Source: an uncultured Bacteroidia bacterium (GTDB lineage: Bacteria > Bacteroidota > Bacteroidia > Bacteroidales > UBA932). From it: a DNA stretch of 64,000 nt. How positions within the stretch are numbered: the first letter of the stretch is position 1; each line of letters begins with the position of its first letter. Below, one piece after another: positions 8,456 to 16,478 of the stretch. Made by a program: the position numbers and the translations under genes. The notes under the pieces were generated by a model. The model saw nothing but the letters and a program-made list of their open reading frames with translations. It was not told where the DNA came from and did no database searches. The stretch is from NCBI GenBank assembly GCA_902774155.1, contig CACYHF010000001.1:26843-90842 (forward strand). Direction: 5' to 3'.

Positions 8456-9907
8456 TTAAAGTTCGCGCCGCAGGCGTGCTTTGGGGATATCCAGCTGGGC
8501 GCGGTACTTGGCGATGGTGCGGCGGGCCACCTTGTAGCCCTTGGCGGCCAGTCCGTCCACCAGTTCGTCGTCGGTGAGGGGATTGTGCTTGTCTTCGCCG
8601 TCCACCATTTCGCGGAGGGCTTTCTTGATTTCGCGCGTGCTCACTTCCTCGCCTTCGCTGTTTTCCAGCCCTTCGGAGAAGAAATATTTCAGGGGGAAGA
8701 TGCCGAAATGGGTCTCGATCCACTTGCTGTTCACCACGCGGGAAATGGTGGAGATGTCGAAGCCGGTGATTTCGGCTATATCCTTGAGCACCATGGGTTT
8801 GAGGGAACTTTCGTCCCCGTCTACGAAGTAGTCGTGCTGGTAGTCGATGATGGCGCGCATGGTGCTTTCCAGCGTGTTCTGGCGCTGGCGAAGGGCCTCG
8901 ATAAACCACTTGGCCGAATCGATTTTCTGCTTTACGAAGGTGGCGGCCTCTTTATCGGCCCGGGAAGCGGAGGTGCGGCCGTTTTCCATAATCTCCGAGT
9001 ACTTGCGGTTAATGCGCAGTTCGGGGATGCTGAAGCGCGGCATACTTAAAATGAGCTGGCCGTTTTCGTAGTCCAGCTGGAAGTCCGGGACCACCTGCTG
9101 GGCCTGGTCGTTGTAGGAATCGTCTATCTGGCCGCCGGGCGAAGGATTCAGGTGGCGGATTTCTTCCAAAACCGCCTTCATCTGGTCCTCCGTCAGGTGC
9201 AGCCGGGCCATGATTTTTGGGAAGTGGCGGTTCTTGAAAGCGTCGAACTGTTCCGAGAGCACGCGGATGGCATTCTCCACGGAAGGTGTCCGTTTCTTGT
9301 CTTCCAGTTGCAGCAGCAGGCATTCGCGAAGGTCGCGTGCGCCAACGCCGGAAGGCTCGAATTCCTGAATAATCTTGAGCATCTGCTCCACTTCTTCGGC
9401 CGATGACTCCACGCCGGCGCGGAAGGCAAGGTCGTCCACAAGGGATTCGATGTCACGCCGCAGATAACCGTCGTCGTCCAGCGAGCCGATGATGAATGAA
9501 GCCACCGTGCGCTGATGCTCAGTAAGGTTCCGGTAACCCAGCTGCTCCAGCAGGCTCTGGGTGAAACTTTGCTTGACAGAGAAGGTATTGTATTCCGGAC
9601 GCTCGTCTTTGCCCCAGTTGTTTACGTGGAGGTTGTAGGAGGGAATGTCATCGTCCTGGGAACGGTAATTCTCTTCCAGGGAGCCGCCGCTCTGCTCCTT
9701 TTCCTCTACTTCGGAAATGGAGACGTCTCGGGGCTGGTCTTCGCTTTTCTGCGGGGTGTCGTCCACTACGGGATTGTCGTTGAGCACCTCACGTACGTGC
9801 TGTTCCAGGGCCTGCACCGGCATCTCTATCAGCTTGATGGTCTGAATCTGAAGCGGTGACAGCTTCTGCTGCTGTTTCTGCTGAAGTCCCTGAGAGATGG
9901 TGGCCAT
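8456..9907 (-). CDS. rpoN: RNA polymerase sigma-54 factor
   Basis: Sigma-54 directs RNA polymerase to -24/-12 promoters and needs AAA+ activators for open-complex formation. Region I is glutamine-rich and leucine-rich (QGLQQKQQQKLSPLQ at residues 6-20), an acidic region II follows, then the core-binding domain. The C-terminal part has the HTH segment (ITGFDISTISRVVNSKW) and the RpoN box ARRTIAKYR at about residues 461-469. The 483-residue length is normal. It is last in a three-gene operon with a SPOR protein and a lipoprotein. Confidence 0.97.
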   Translation of the reverse strand: MATISQGLQQKQQQKLSPLQIQTIKLIEMPVQALEQHVREVLNDNPVVDDTPQKSEDQPRDVSISEVEEKEQSGGSLEENYRSQDDDIPSYNLHVNNWGKDERPEYNTFSVKQSFTQSLLEQLGYRNLTEHQRTVASFIIGSLDDDGYLRRDIESLVDDLAFRAGVESSAEEVEQMLKIIQEFEPSGVGARDLRECLLLQLEDKKRTPSVENAIRVLSEQFDAFKNRHFPKIMARLHLTEDQMKAVLEEIRHLNPSPGGQIDDSYNDQAQQVVPDFQLDYENGQLILSMPRFSIPELRINRKYSEIMENGRTSASRADKEAATFVKQKIDSAKWFIEALRQRQNTLESTMRAIIDYQHDYFVDGDESSLKPMVLKDIAEITGFDISTISRVVNSKWIETHFGIFPLKYFFSEGLENSEGEEVSTREIKKALREMVDGEDKHNPLTDDELVDGLAAKGYKVARRTIAKYRAQLDIPKARLRREL

Positions 9908-9910
9908 AAC

Positions 9911-10369
9911 CTAACGCGGATAATTGATGCTTTCCTTGATAATGAAGGCGGTAGGGTAGGTTCCCTTGATGGCGTTGAAAATGCGCAGGGCCTCGTCCTT
10001 GGAACGGAAATCGCCGATGCTCACCTTGTAATTAGGGCTCTCGAAGCTGCGGTATACCAGCACTTCGGGGAACTGTTTCTGCAGGGTCTGCTCAATGTTC
10101 TCGGATTTGACGCGGGCCTGGGGGCCATTGTCGTAGAAGACCCGGATGCGGTAGCCGCTGATGGGTTTTTCCGCGTTGCTCAGGGTATACTGCTGCAGGG
10201 CCTGCCGGATGGTGTTGCTTTGTTCCACTTGTGCGCCCGACCCCAGGACGGAAAGAATGTCCCGGCCCAGCAGGGTGGAGTCCACGGGAGCGGTGCGGGT
10301 GGTATCCTGCGCCCAAAGGGCCGCGCAGGAGAGCAGTAATGCGGTGATTATGAGGATGGTCCGTTTCAT
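9911..10369 (-). CDS. exported SPOR-domain protein
   Basis: The 152-residue protein has a signal peptide (cut near ALWAQ, residue 21), a short linker and a C-terminal SPOR domain (about residues 75-150) with the typical GYRIRVFYD entry and YKVSIGDFRSKDEA segment. SPOR domains bind denuded septal glycan strands, so a periplasmic role at the division site or in the wall is likely. It sits 3 bp before rpoN and 3 bp after the upstream lipoprotein gene. Confidence 0.85.
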   Translation of the reverse strand: MKRTILIITALLLSCAALWAQDTTRTAPVDSTLLGRDILSVLGSGAQVEQSNTIRQALQQYTLSNAEKPISGYRIRVFYDNGPQARVKSENIEQTLQKQFPEVLVYRSFESPNYKVSIGDFRSKDEALRIFNAIKGTYPTAFIIKESINYPR

Positions 10370-10372
10370 AAC

Positions 10373-10843
10373 TTAATTCTTGAATTGGGAGATGTCCAGG
10401 TCCCTGAAACTAAAGGGCTTGCGGAGCACGCCGTTCTTTTTAAGGGCGCCCTGGATGTCAATATCGGCCTTTAAGCCTTCCAGGGAACCCCGGGAGGCGA
10501 TGACCAGCAGTTCCAGGATGGAGGTGCCTTCGTCCAGGCGTACGCTGCAGGGCAGCTCATAAACCTGTGCCGACTTGCCTGCCAGTTCCACGGGACCGGT
10601 GACAAAATGGGCCAGGGGCTTTTCCTGGTAGCGGATGACGCCGGTCATTTCCGTGACGGCGAGGCTTCGGGCCGGGTTATCGATTCCAATGAGCAACTTG
10701 GCATCCACCGAGCGGGACGAGGTAGGGACGATATACGCCACACCCATAGATGTAACGGCGATATCCTTCACTTTGTCCAAGCCGCAGGAGGCTGCCAGAA
10801 GGGCCGCTACAAGAAAGATGCCGATATGCCGAAAAGCTTTCAC
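10373..10843 (-). CDS. small lipoprotein of unknown function (LEA/WHy-like fold possible)
   Basis: A 156-residue lipoprotein: the signal peptide ends in the lipobox LAASC at residues 16-20. The mature part has alternating strands (IGIDNPARSLAVTEMTGVIRY) that recall LEA-type periplasmic beta-sandwich proteins, but that is only a resemblance. The start is GTG; there is no alternative ATG before the lipobox. A -7 box ends only 4 nt upstream of this GTG, so the mRNA may be leaderless. It is the first gene of the operon leading into rpoN. Confidence 0.75.
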   Translation of the reverse strand: MKAFRHIGIFLVAALLAASCGLDKVKDIAVTSMGVAYIVPTSSRSVDAKLLIGIDNPARSLAVTEMTGVIRYQEKPLAHFVTGPVELAGKSAQVYELPCSVRLDEGTSILELLVIASRGSLEGLKADIDIQGALKKNGVLRKPFSFRDLDISQFKN

Positions 10844-10847
10844 AAAC

Positions 10848-10856
10848 GCAAAGGTA
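10848..10856 (-). promoter_or_regulatory. -7 box for the lipoprotein-SPOR-rpoN operon
   Basis: On the minus strand it reads TACCTTTGC and is followed after 4 nt by the GTG start codon at 10843. Transcription from such a box would begin at or next to the start codon. Confidence 0.6.
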
Positions 10857-10869
10857 GTGATTTTTTTCG

Positions 10870-10878
10870 TAACTTTGC
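10870..10878 (+). promoter_or_regulatory. -7 box for miaB
   Basis: TAACTTTGC matches the TAnnTTTG consensus and is followed after 5 nt by the miaB ATG at 10884. It lies back to back with the opposite-strand box at 10848-10856, within a 40-bp divergent spacer. Confidence 0.6.
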
Positions 10879-10883
10879 AGCCT

Positions 10884-12197
10884 ATGGAAAAAAGAGCCTA
10901 TATCGAAACATACGGGTGCCAGATGAACGTAAATGACACCGAAGTGATCTTCGCCATCCTGGCCCGGGCCGGCTATGCCCGTACGGAAGTGATGGAGGAA
11001 GCCCAGCTCATTCTGGCCAATACCTGTTCCATCCGGGATAACGCAGAGCAGCGTATCTGGGGTCGACTGGAAGTATTTGACCAACAGCGGAAAGCCCGCC
11101 CCGGCACCCTGGTAGGAATCGTAGGCTGTATGGCCGAACGCCTGAAGGACAAACTGCTGGACACCCATAAGGTAGACCTGGTGGTGGGTCCGGACGCCTA
11201 CCGTTCCCTCCCGCGCCTGCTGGAGGCCGTCACGCCGGACCGGCCGCAGATGGACGTCCTGCTCTCCCGGGAAGAAACGTACGCCGACATTACGCCGGTA
11301 CGTACGGACCGTAACGGGATATCGGCCTTTATTTCCATTATGCGGGGTTGCAACAACGTATGTTCTTACTGCGTAGTACCTTACACCCGCGGGGCGGAAC
11401 GTTCCCGCGATGCCCACTCCATTGTGCGCGAAGCCTGCGACGTTTATGCGCGCGGTTATAAGGAAGTGACCCTGCTGGGTCAGAATGTGGACAGCTACCT
11501 GTGGAAAAGCCAGGACGAAAGCGTGAACTTCGCCCGCTTGCTGGAGATGGTGGCGGCCATTGCACCGGACCTGCGCGTGCGCTTCGCCACCTCCCATCCC
11601 AAGGATATTTCCGATGAAGTGATTTATACCATGGCGGCTCATCCCAATATCTGCCGGCACATCCACCTGCCGGTCCAGAGCGGCAGCACGCGTCTGCTGG
11701 AGAAGATGCGTCGTAAGTACAGCCGGGAATGGTATCTGGAGCGGGTAACCAAGATCCGTAGCGTGATGCCGGATTGCGGCCTCACTACGGACGTAATTGC
11801 TGGATTCTGCTCGGAAACGCCTGAGGATCATGCCGATACACTCTCGCTAATGGAAGAGGTGGGCTTCGACTGGGCTTTCATGTTCGCCTATTCAGACCGT
11901 CCCGGCACCCTGGCCAACCGGACCATGGTGGATGATGTTCCCGCCCCTGAAAAGAACCGTCGGCTGAACGAAATCATCGCCCTCCAGAACCGCAAATCCC
12001 TGGAGCGCTACCGCGCCCAGATAGGCAAAACCGTGGAAGTGCTGGTGGAAGGACCTTCCAAGCGGGATCCCGCCATGCTCTGCGGCCGGGCTTCCAACAA
12101 TATGATGTGCGTGTTCCCGGCCGCCGGGCGCAAGGCCGGCAGCTATGCCCAGGTGACAGTGGTAGACTGCACCTCCGCTACTTTAATCTGTGAATAA
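10884..12197 (+). CDS. miaB: tRNA-2-methylthio-N6-dimethylallyladenosine synthase
   Basis: MiaB is a radical-SAM methylthiotransferase that adds the 2-methylthio group to i6A37 of tRNAs. The start at 10884 gives MEKRAYIETYGCQMNVND, the classic N-terminus; upstream in-frame codons overlap the divergent promoter and have no family similarity. The 437-residue protein has the N-terminal auxiliary cluster domain, the radical SAM motif RGCNNVCSYCVVPYTRG (CxxxCxxC) and a C-terminal TRAM domain (QIGKTVEVLVEG). It converges on upp with no gap between the two stop codons. Confidence 0.97.
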   Translation: MEKRAYIETYGCQMNVNDTEVIFAILARAGYARTEVMEEAQLILANTCSIRDNAEQRIWGRLEVFDQQRKARPGTLVGIVGCMAERLKDKLLDTHKVDLVVGPDAYRSLPRLLEAVTPDRPQMDVLLSREETYADITPVRTDRNGISAFISIMRGCNNVCSYCVVPYTRGAERSRDAHSIVREACDVYARGYKEVTLLGQNVDSYLWKSQDESVNFARLLEMVAAIAPDLRVRFATSHPKDISDEVIYTMAAHPNICRHIHLPVQSGSTRLLEKMRRKYSREWYLERVTKIRSVMPDCGLTTDVIAGFCSETPEDHADTLSLMEEVGFDWAFMFAYSDRPGTLANRTMVDDVPAPEKNRRLNEIIALQNRKSLERYRAQIGKTVEVLVEGPSKRDPAMLCGRASNNMMCVFPAAGRKAGSYAQVTVVDCTSATLICE

Positions 12198-12851
12198 TTA
12201 GCGTTTTCCGCCGTACGCGAGGTCTCCGGCATCTCCCAGGCCGGGGATGATGTAATTGTGACTGGTGAGTTCTTCGTCGACGGCGGCCACCCACAGGGTG
12301 TACTTGCTGTCCAGCCGCTGCAGGAGCTGATCTACGGCATAGCGGCTGGCCACGGGGCAGATCATATGGATGCAGGAAGCCTCACCGCCTTCTTCCTCCA
12401 GTTTTTGCAGGGCGCTTTCCATAGAGGCGCCGGTGGCCAGCATAGGATCGGCCACCAGGAGGGTTTTGCCTTCCAGCGAGGGGCAGGTGCAATAATCTGC
12501 GAACACTTTGAAATAATCTCCCTTGCCATGCTTGCGGAAGGTGGAGAGGAAGGCGCTTTCGGCCTTGTCGAAGACATCCAGCAGGCCGTTTTGCAGCGGC
12601 AGGCCGGCGCGCAGGATGGCGGCAATCACCAGTGGAGTGTCGAAGGTGGATACGCGCGCCACTCCCAGGGGCGTGGTTACGTCTTTCTCGGAATAAGCCA
12701 GTGTCTGGGAAATCTCATAGCCGAAAACCCGGCCCACCCGCTCCAGGTTGGTGCGGAACCGAAGGCTGTCCTTTTGGATGCGTGCATCGCGGATTTCTGC
12801 AACAAAGTTGTTCAGAACGGAGTTTTTCTCTCCCAGGTTAACGACTTTCAT
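12198..12851 (-). CDS. upp: uracil phosphoribosyltransferase
   Basis: Upp salvages uracil by converting it with PRPP to UMP. The 217-residue protein shows the type I PRTase features: the strand and loop LLVADPMLATGASMESAL that binds PRPP, and the C-terminal PGLGDAGDLAYG motif that binds uracil. Its stop codon abuts the miaB stop codon on the other strand and no terminator hairpin separates them. Confidence 0.97.
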   Translation of the reverse strand: MKVVNLGEKNSVLNNFVAEIRDARIQKDSLRFRTNLERVGRVFGYEISQTLAYSEKDVTTPLGVARVSTFDTPLVIAAILRAGLPLQNGLLDVFDKAESAFLSTFRKHGKGDYFKVFADYCTCPSLEGKTLLVADPMLATGASMESALQKLEEEGGEASCIHMICPVASRYAVDQLLQRLDSKYTLWVAAVDEELTSHNYIIPGLGDAGDLAYGGKR

Positions 12852-12875
12852 GTGGTAGTAGATTATGGTTGGAAT

Positions 12876-12884
12876 ACAAATATA
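12876..12884 (-). promoter_or_regulatory. -7 box for upp
   Basis: On the minus strand it reads TATATTTGT, a match to TAnnTTTG, about 24 bp upstream of the upp start. It lies in the 51-bp gap between radC and upp. Confidence 0.6.
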
Positions 12885-12902
12885 AGTATTTTTTCCATTT
12901 AA

Positions 12903-13589
12903 TTATCCTTTCCCAACACGTTCCTCGGAGAAGGAGTAGAAGGAGCCTTCGGCAATGACCACGTGGTCCAGCAGGCTCAGGCCGATGGCCGACAGGGCAC
13001 GGCGCAGGACTTCGGTCTGGTGGATATCGGCCTGGCCGGGCAGGGGAGAGCCCGAAGGATGGTTGTGCACCAGGATCAGGTGGGAACACTGTTTCTCGAT
13101 GGCTTTCTTCAGGATGCGGCCGGTGTCGATGAGCGTGCTTTCCATTGACCCGGAAGTAATCATTTCCTTGCCGATGACAAAGTTGGCGCGGTTCAGATAC
13201 AGTACCCAGCATTCCTCGTGGTCCAGGTTCTTCAAGTGTGGAATCATGAGCTGGTACACCAGTTCGGGCGAGGTGACGGAACGCTTGTCCACGATGGCGG
13301 CTTCCTCGAAACACCTTCGGCCCAGTTCCAGTGCGGCGGCTATGGTGATGGCCCGCACCTCTCCCAACCCTTTGTGAGAGATGAGCCGTTCCAGGGGCAT
13401 CGCGCCCAATAAAGTTAACCGGCCCCCGGCGCTCACCATAAGCTCCTGCGCCACGTCCATCACGTTTTTCCCAACAATTCCGCTGCCCAGCAGCACGGCC
13501 AGCAGTTCGGCATTGGACAGTGCTTTCGCGCCCTTCTGGCGCATTTTCTCGCGCGGCCTCTCCTCCGCGCACAAATCCATCATCTTCAT
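12903..13589 (-). CDS. radC: RadC-family (JAB/MPN) DNA repair-associated protein
   Basis: The protein has a helix-hairpin-helix N-terminal part followed by the JAB metalloprotease-like domain with the zinc motif of RadC (LVHNHPSGSPLPGQAD, H-x-H with a downstream D). The biochemical function of RadC proteins is still unsettled despite the name. I place the start at 13589 (MKMMDLCAEERPRE, 228 aa): a -7 box ends 4 nt upstream, and the 13 additional residues encoded further upstream overlap that box. The gene is apparently monocistronic. Confidence 0.9.
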   Translation of the reverse strand: MKMMDLCAEERPREKMRQKGAKALSNAELLAVLLGSGIVGKNVMDVAQELMVSAGGRLTLLGAMPLERLISHKGLGEVRAITIAAALELGRRCFEEAAIVDKRSVTSPELVYQLMIPHLKNLDHEECWVLYLNRANFVIGKEMITSGSMESTLIDTGRILKKAIEKQCSHLILVHNHPSGSPLPGQADIHQTEVLRRALSAIGLSLLDHVVIAEGSFYSFSEERVGKG

Positions 13590-13593
13590 GAGG

Positions 13594-13602
13594 CCAAAGA
13601 TA
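13594..13602 (-). promoter_or_regulatory. -7 box for radC
   Basis: On the minus strand it reads TATCTTTGG and is followed after 4 nt by the ATG at 13589. This argues for the shorter radC start and for a leaderless or nearly leaderless mRNA. Confidence 0.5.
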
Positions 13603-13615
13603 AGCCCCCAAAACG

Positions 13616-13648
13616 AAAAACAACGCAATCGTAAAAAAGATTGCGTTG
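13616..13648 (-). terminator. terminator after the K+ channel gene
   Basis: A perfect 10-bp stem CAACGCAATC / GATTGCGTTG with an 8-nt loop is followed on the minus strand by TTTTTCGTTTT. It lies 24 bp downstream of the channel stop codon and just upstream of the radC promoter. Confidence 0.8.
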
Positions 13649-13672
13649 TTTCAGGTGATTCTTTGCGTTTTC

Positions 13673-14422
13673 TTACGATTCCTCTTCTTTCTTCTTCTCC
13701 TTTTCAAGCCTTAATTCGTCCAGGTAGCTGGCCGTGATGACACCGGAAGGAAGGGCAATGATGGCCACGCCGAACAGGGAGGACAACATGCTGATGAACC
13801 GGCCCATATCCGTAATGGGAATCATGTCGCCGTATCCTACCGTTGTCAGGGTTACGGTGGCCCAGTACAGGGCGTCGAAGAAATTCTCGAACGTGGGGGC
13901 TCCGGTTACCGGGTTAAAGTGCGGCTCCACGTTGAACATAATGAGCGCGGTGAGAAAAACGTAGAAAATGGAGATGCCCAATACCGAAATCAAAACGCCC
14001 TTTTCTTTGCGGATCACTTTCATCAGCACCTGTATCTTCTCCGAATAGCGGATGAACTTGAACAGGCGCAGGATGCGCAGGAGCCGGGAAACACGGAAGA
14101 TTTTGAATCCGCGGCCCAGGACGCTCAAACCGGGCAGGATGGACAGCAGGTCGATGATAGCCCATCCGGTGAAAGGATATAAGACAAAGGACCACTCCTT
14201 CTTGCCCATCCGGTAATCGGCCGTGAACCAGCGAAGGAGGTAATCGATGATAAAGATGATTACCGTTGTGGTTTCAAGGAACCGGAAGAAGGGCGTCTCC
14301 TTAACGAACATAAGCGGGACGATGCTGGCCGCAATGCATACGAGCATAAAGACATCATAGATAATGCTGGCCTTGTCTCCGCGCTTATCCTGTTCGATAA
14401 TCTCAAATATGCGTTTTCTCAT
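13673..14422 (-). CDS. voltage-gated-type potassium channel protein
   Basis: This 249-residue inner-membrane protein has six predicted membrane segments. S1-S4 occupy about residues 22-130, with a positively charged S4-like segment (FKIFRVSRLLRILRLFKF) and a pore loop carrying the K+ selectivity filter TTVGYGD before the last segment. The C-terminus is a short charged tail (KEKKKEEES) without an RCK domain. It is 3 bp downstream of the carboxyltransferase gene, in the same operon, with a terminator behind it. Confidence 0.92.
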   Translation of the reverse strand: MRKRIFEIIEQDKRGDKASIIYDVFMLVCIAASIVPLMFVKETPFFRFLETTTVIIFIIDYLLRWFTADYRMGKKEWSFVLYPFTGWAIIDLLSILPGLSVLGRGFKIFRVSRLLRILRLFKFIRYSEKIQVLMKVIRKEKGVLISVLGISIFYVFLTALIMFNVEPHFNPVTGAPTFENFFDALYWATVTLTTVGYGDMIPITDMGRFISMLSSLFGVAIIALPSGVITASYLDELRLEKEKKKEEES

Positions 14423-14425
14423 CTT

Positions 14426-16210
14426 TTACTGGATGAAGGCAATGATTTCGCCTTTGGCTACGGAATCTCCCTGCTTGCCCAGGACCGCTACCAGGAGGCC
14501 GTCCACGGCGGCAACGACATCTTCGATGCCATAATAGGTTTGCACGTGGCCGATGACCTCGCCGGCCTTGACCTTCTTGCCCACGATGGGCGCCTTGGAA
14601 ACATCGTCTACATCCAGTTCCCAGAGGAGCTGGCCCTTCACCGGGCACTGCACCGGCGTGGCCTTGGGATAGCGTTCCACATAGTCTTCCACCTTGAACT
14701 TGGGCATCTCCACCACGGGGCGTTCCACCACGATGGGGGCGCCGGCCTTGGCCTTCATATCGGCCAGATCCTTGTTGAAACGTTCTTTGGCAATGCCGCT
14801 GCGGTAGTCTCTGTACTGGCGTTCGAACATAGCCATGTTCAGGAGCTCCTCGTCGTCCTGGCCGTAGTCCCAGCCTTCCTCGTCCATCATCTTGCGGAAC
14901 TTGGGCAGTTCGTCGGGATACATATCCTGCGGATTGCCCGTGTAGAATTCCAGGCCTTTTTCCTTGGCGAGGGCCACGATTTCCGGGGCTAATGTTCCGG
15001 GCAGTTTGCCCATGTTGCCCAGGATCATGCCCCAGGTATCCTTGTCGATGGTGGTCCAGCGCGGCTTGTCGTTGAGCATGTTGAACAGGTTCATCAGGGC
15101 CGTGTTCTTCACGTACTGGCTGAACGGCGTCACCAGCGGCGGGTAGCCCAGGCGCGGCCATACGTATTCCACTTCGTCGAAGAGTTTCACCATGAGGGTG
15201 TCCAGGGTCATCTCCGGACGGCCGTGGGCACGCTGGGCGGCATTAATGGCGCCCTGGAAGCCTTTCAGATCGGCCATCATGGAACCCATCATACCGCCGG
15301 GCAGGCCGCAGCCCACCAGCAGGGAGGTCATCTGGGAGTTGGTGGGGTTGATCCAGTAGCCCAGGAAATCGTCGATAAATTCCTGCGTGAGGCGGCGTAC
15401 CTCCATATAGGCGTCCATGTTGATGTCCTTCACCTGGAAGCCATCGGCCCGCATCATCTGCTGGATGGTAATCACGTCGGGATGGACCTTGCCCCAGGAG
15501 AGAGGCTCAACGGCTACGTCCAGGTAATCAGCGCCGGCGCGGGCCACTTCCAGCATGGAGGCGGGAGAGAAACCGGGGCCGGTGTGGCCATGGTACTGGA
15601 CCTTGATTTCCGGGTGCGCCTTCTTGATGCCGGCCACAATCTGACCCAGTTCCGTGGGACGGCCGACGCCTGCCATATCCTTGAGGCAGATTTCATCGGT
15701 GCCGTATTCCACCAGCTGGTCCACCAGCTTGAGGTAATAATCCACCGTGTGCACGGGAGAGTGCGTGATAGACAGGGCCGCCTGCGAAATCATACCGCCC
15801 TTCTTGGCAAACTCGATGGAAAGCTTGAGGTTGCGGTGGTCGTTGAGGCCGCAGAAAGAACGGGCGATGTCCGTGCCCTGTTTCTTCTTCACCTTGAACA
15901 TCAGTTCGCGGACATCGGCCGGGACGGGATTCATACGGATGGCGTTGAGGCCGCGCTCCAGCATATGGGTCTGGATTCCTGCCTTGTGGAAGGGAGCCGT
16001 CCACTTGCGGACAGAGACATTGGGATTCTCTCCGTAGAGCAGATTCACCTGCTCGAAAGCACCGCCGTTGGTTTCTACGCGGTCGAAGCATCCCATATCC
16101 ACGATGGCAGGGGCAACCCGCACCAACTGATCTACGCGCGGCTGATACCTGCCGGAGCTCTGCCACATGTCCCTGTACACCAGGGAGAACTTGATTTCTC
16201 TTTTGGCCAT
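14426..16210 (-). CDS. oadA: pyruvate/oxaloacetate carboxyltransferase with biotinyl-like domain lacking the acceptor lysine
   Basis: The 594-residue protein has the HMGL-like TIM barrel of carboxyltransferases in its first half (YRDMWQSSGRY; CLKDMAGVG; YHGHTGPGF with the metal-binding HGH pair), the PYC/OADA conserved middle region and a C-terminal biotinyl/lipoyl-like domain from about residue 520. In biotin carriers the hairpin bears MKM; here the corresponding stretch is VQTYYGIEDV (residues 556-565), and Gly561 seems to occupy the lysine position, so biotinylation looks impossible. The family would normally decarboxylate oxaloacetate or carboxylate pyruvate. No biotin carboxylase or OadB-type gene is nearby. 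A promoter box lies 28 bp upstream. Confidence 0.85.
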   Translation of the reverse strand: MAKREIKFSLVYRDMWQSSGRYQPRVDQLVRVAPAIVDMGCFDRVETNGGAFEQVNLLYGENPNVSVRKWTAPFHKAGIQTHMLERGLNAIRMNPVPADVRELMFKVKKKQGTDIARSFCGLNDHRNLKLSIEFAKKGGMISQAALSITHSPVHTVDYYLKLVDQLVEYGTDEICLKDMAGVGRPTELGQIVAGIKKAHPEIKVQYHGHTGPGFSPASMLEVARAGADYLDVAVEPLSWGKVHPDVITIQQMMRADGFQVKDINMDAYMEVRRLTQEFIDDFLGYWINPTNSQMTSLLVGCGLPGGMMGSMMADLKGFQGAINAAQRAHGRPEMTLDTLMVKLFDEVEYVWPRLGYPPLVTPFSQYVKNTALMNLFNMLNDKPRWTTIDKDTWGMILGNMGKLPGTLAPEIVALAKEKGLEFYTGNPQDMYPDELPKFRKMMDEEGWDYGQDDEELLNMAMFERQYRDYRSGIAKERFNKDLADMKAKAGAPIVVERPVVEMPKFKVEDYVERYPKATPVQCPVKGQLLWELDVDDVSKAPIVGKKVKAGEVIGHVQTYYGIEDVVAAVDGLLVAVLGKQGDSVAKGEIIAFIQ

Positions 16211-16237
16211 ATCTTGATAATACTTATTGTCGTATCT

Positions 16238-16246
16238 ACAAAGATA
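16238..16246 (-). promoter_or_regulatory. -7 box for the carboxyltransferase-K+ channel operon
   Basis: On the minus strand it reads TATCTTTGT, matching TAnnTTTG, and would give a leader of roughly 20 nt before the ATG at 16210. Confidence 0.6.
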
Positions 16247-16284
16247 GGAATTATAATTGAAAAATGCCGACAGGCTAAAATATT

Positions 16285-16316
16285 TTTGGAATCCGGGAAA
16301 AAATCCTTATTTTTGC
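16285..16316 (+). promoter_or_regulatory. promoter of tRNA-His
   Basis: A -33 TTTG at 16285-16288 is followed after a 19-nt spacer by TATTTTTGC at 16308-16316. This is a full match to the two-part Bacteroidota promoter, 13 bp before the tRNA. Confidence 0.75.
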
Positions 16317-16328
16317 AGTCCCAAACAT

Positions 16329-16402
16329 GGTGGATGTAGTTCAGTCGGTAGAGCATCGGATTGTGGTTCCGAGTGTCGTGGGTTCGAGCCCCATCATCCA
16401 CC
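16329..16402 (+). tRNA. tRNA-His(GTG)
   Basis: The cloverleaf folds with acceptor GTGGATG/CATCCAC, plus the extra G at position -1 opposite C73 that is specific to tRNA-His. The anticodon loop TTGTGGT (anticodon GTG) is closed by TCGGA/TCCGA, and the T-arm contains GGTTCGAGCC. CCA is not encoded. It has its own promoter and terminator. Confidence 0.95.
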
Positions 16403-16409
16403 CTTGCTG

Positions 16410-16448
16410 AAAGTGAGAATGACATTTTACGTCATTCTCACTTTTTTT
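16410..16448 (+). terminator. terminator of tRNA-His
   Basis: A perfect 14-bp stem (AAAGTGAGAATGAC with its complement) and a 7-nt loop are followed by a T run. It begins 8 bp after the tRNA. The symmetric A/T flanks may also help stop transcription of the minus-strand M23 gene. Confidence 0.85.
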
Positions 16449-16478
16449 GGGGTGTATCGTCCCCAGGATAACGCAAAA

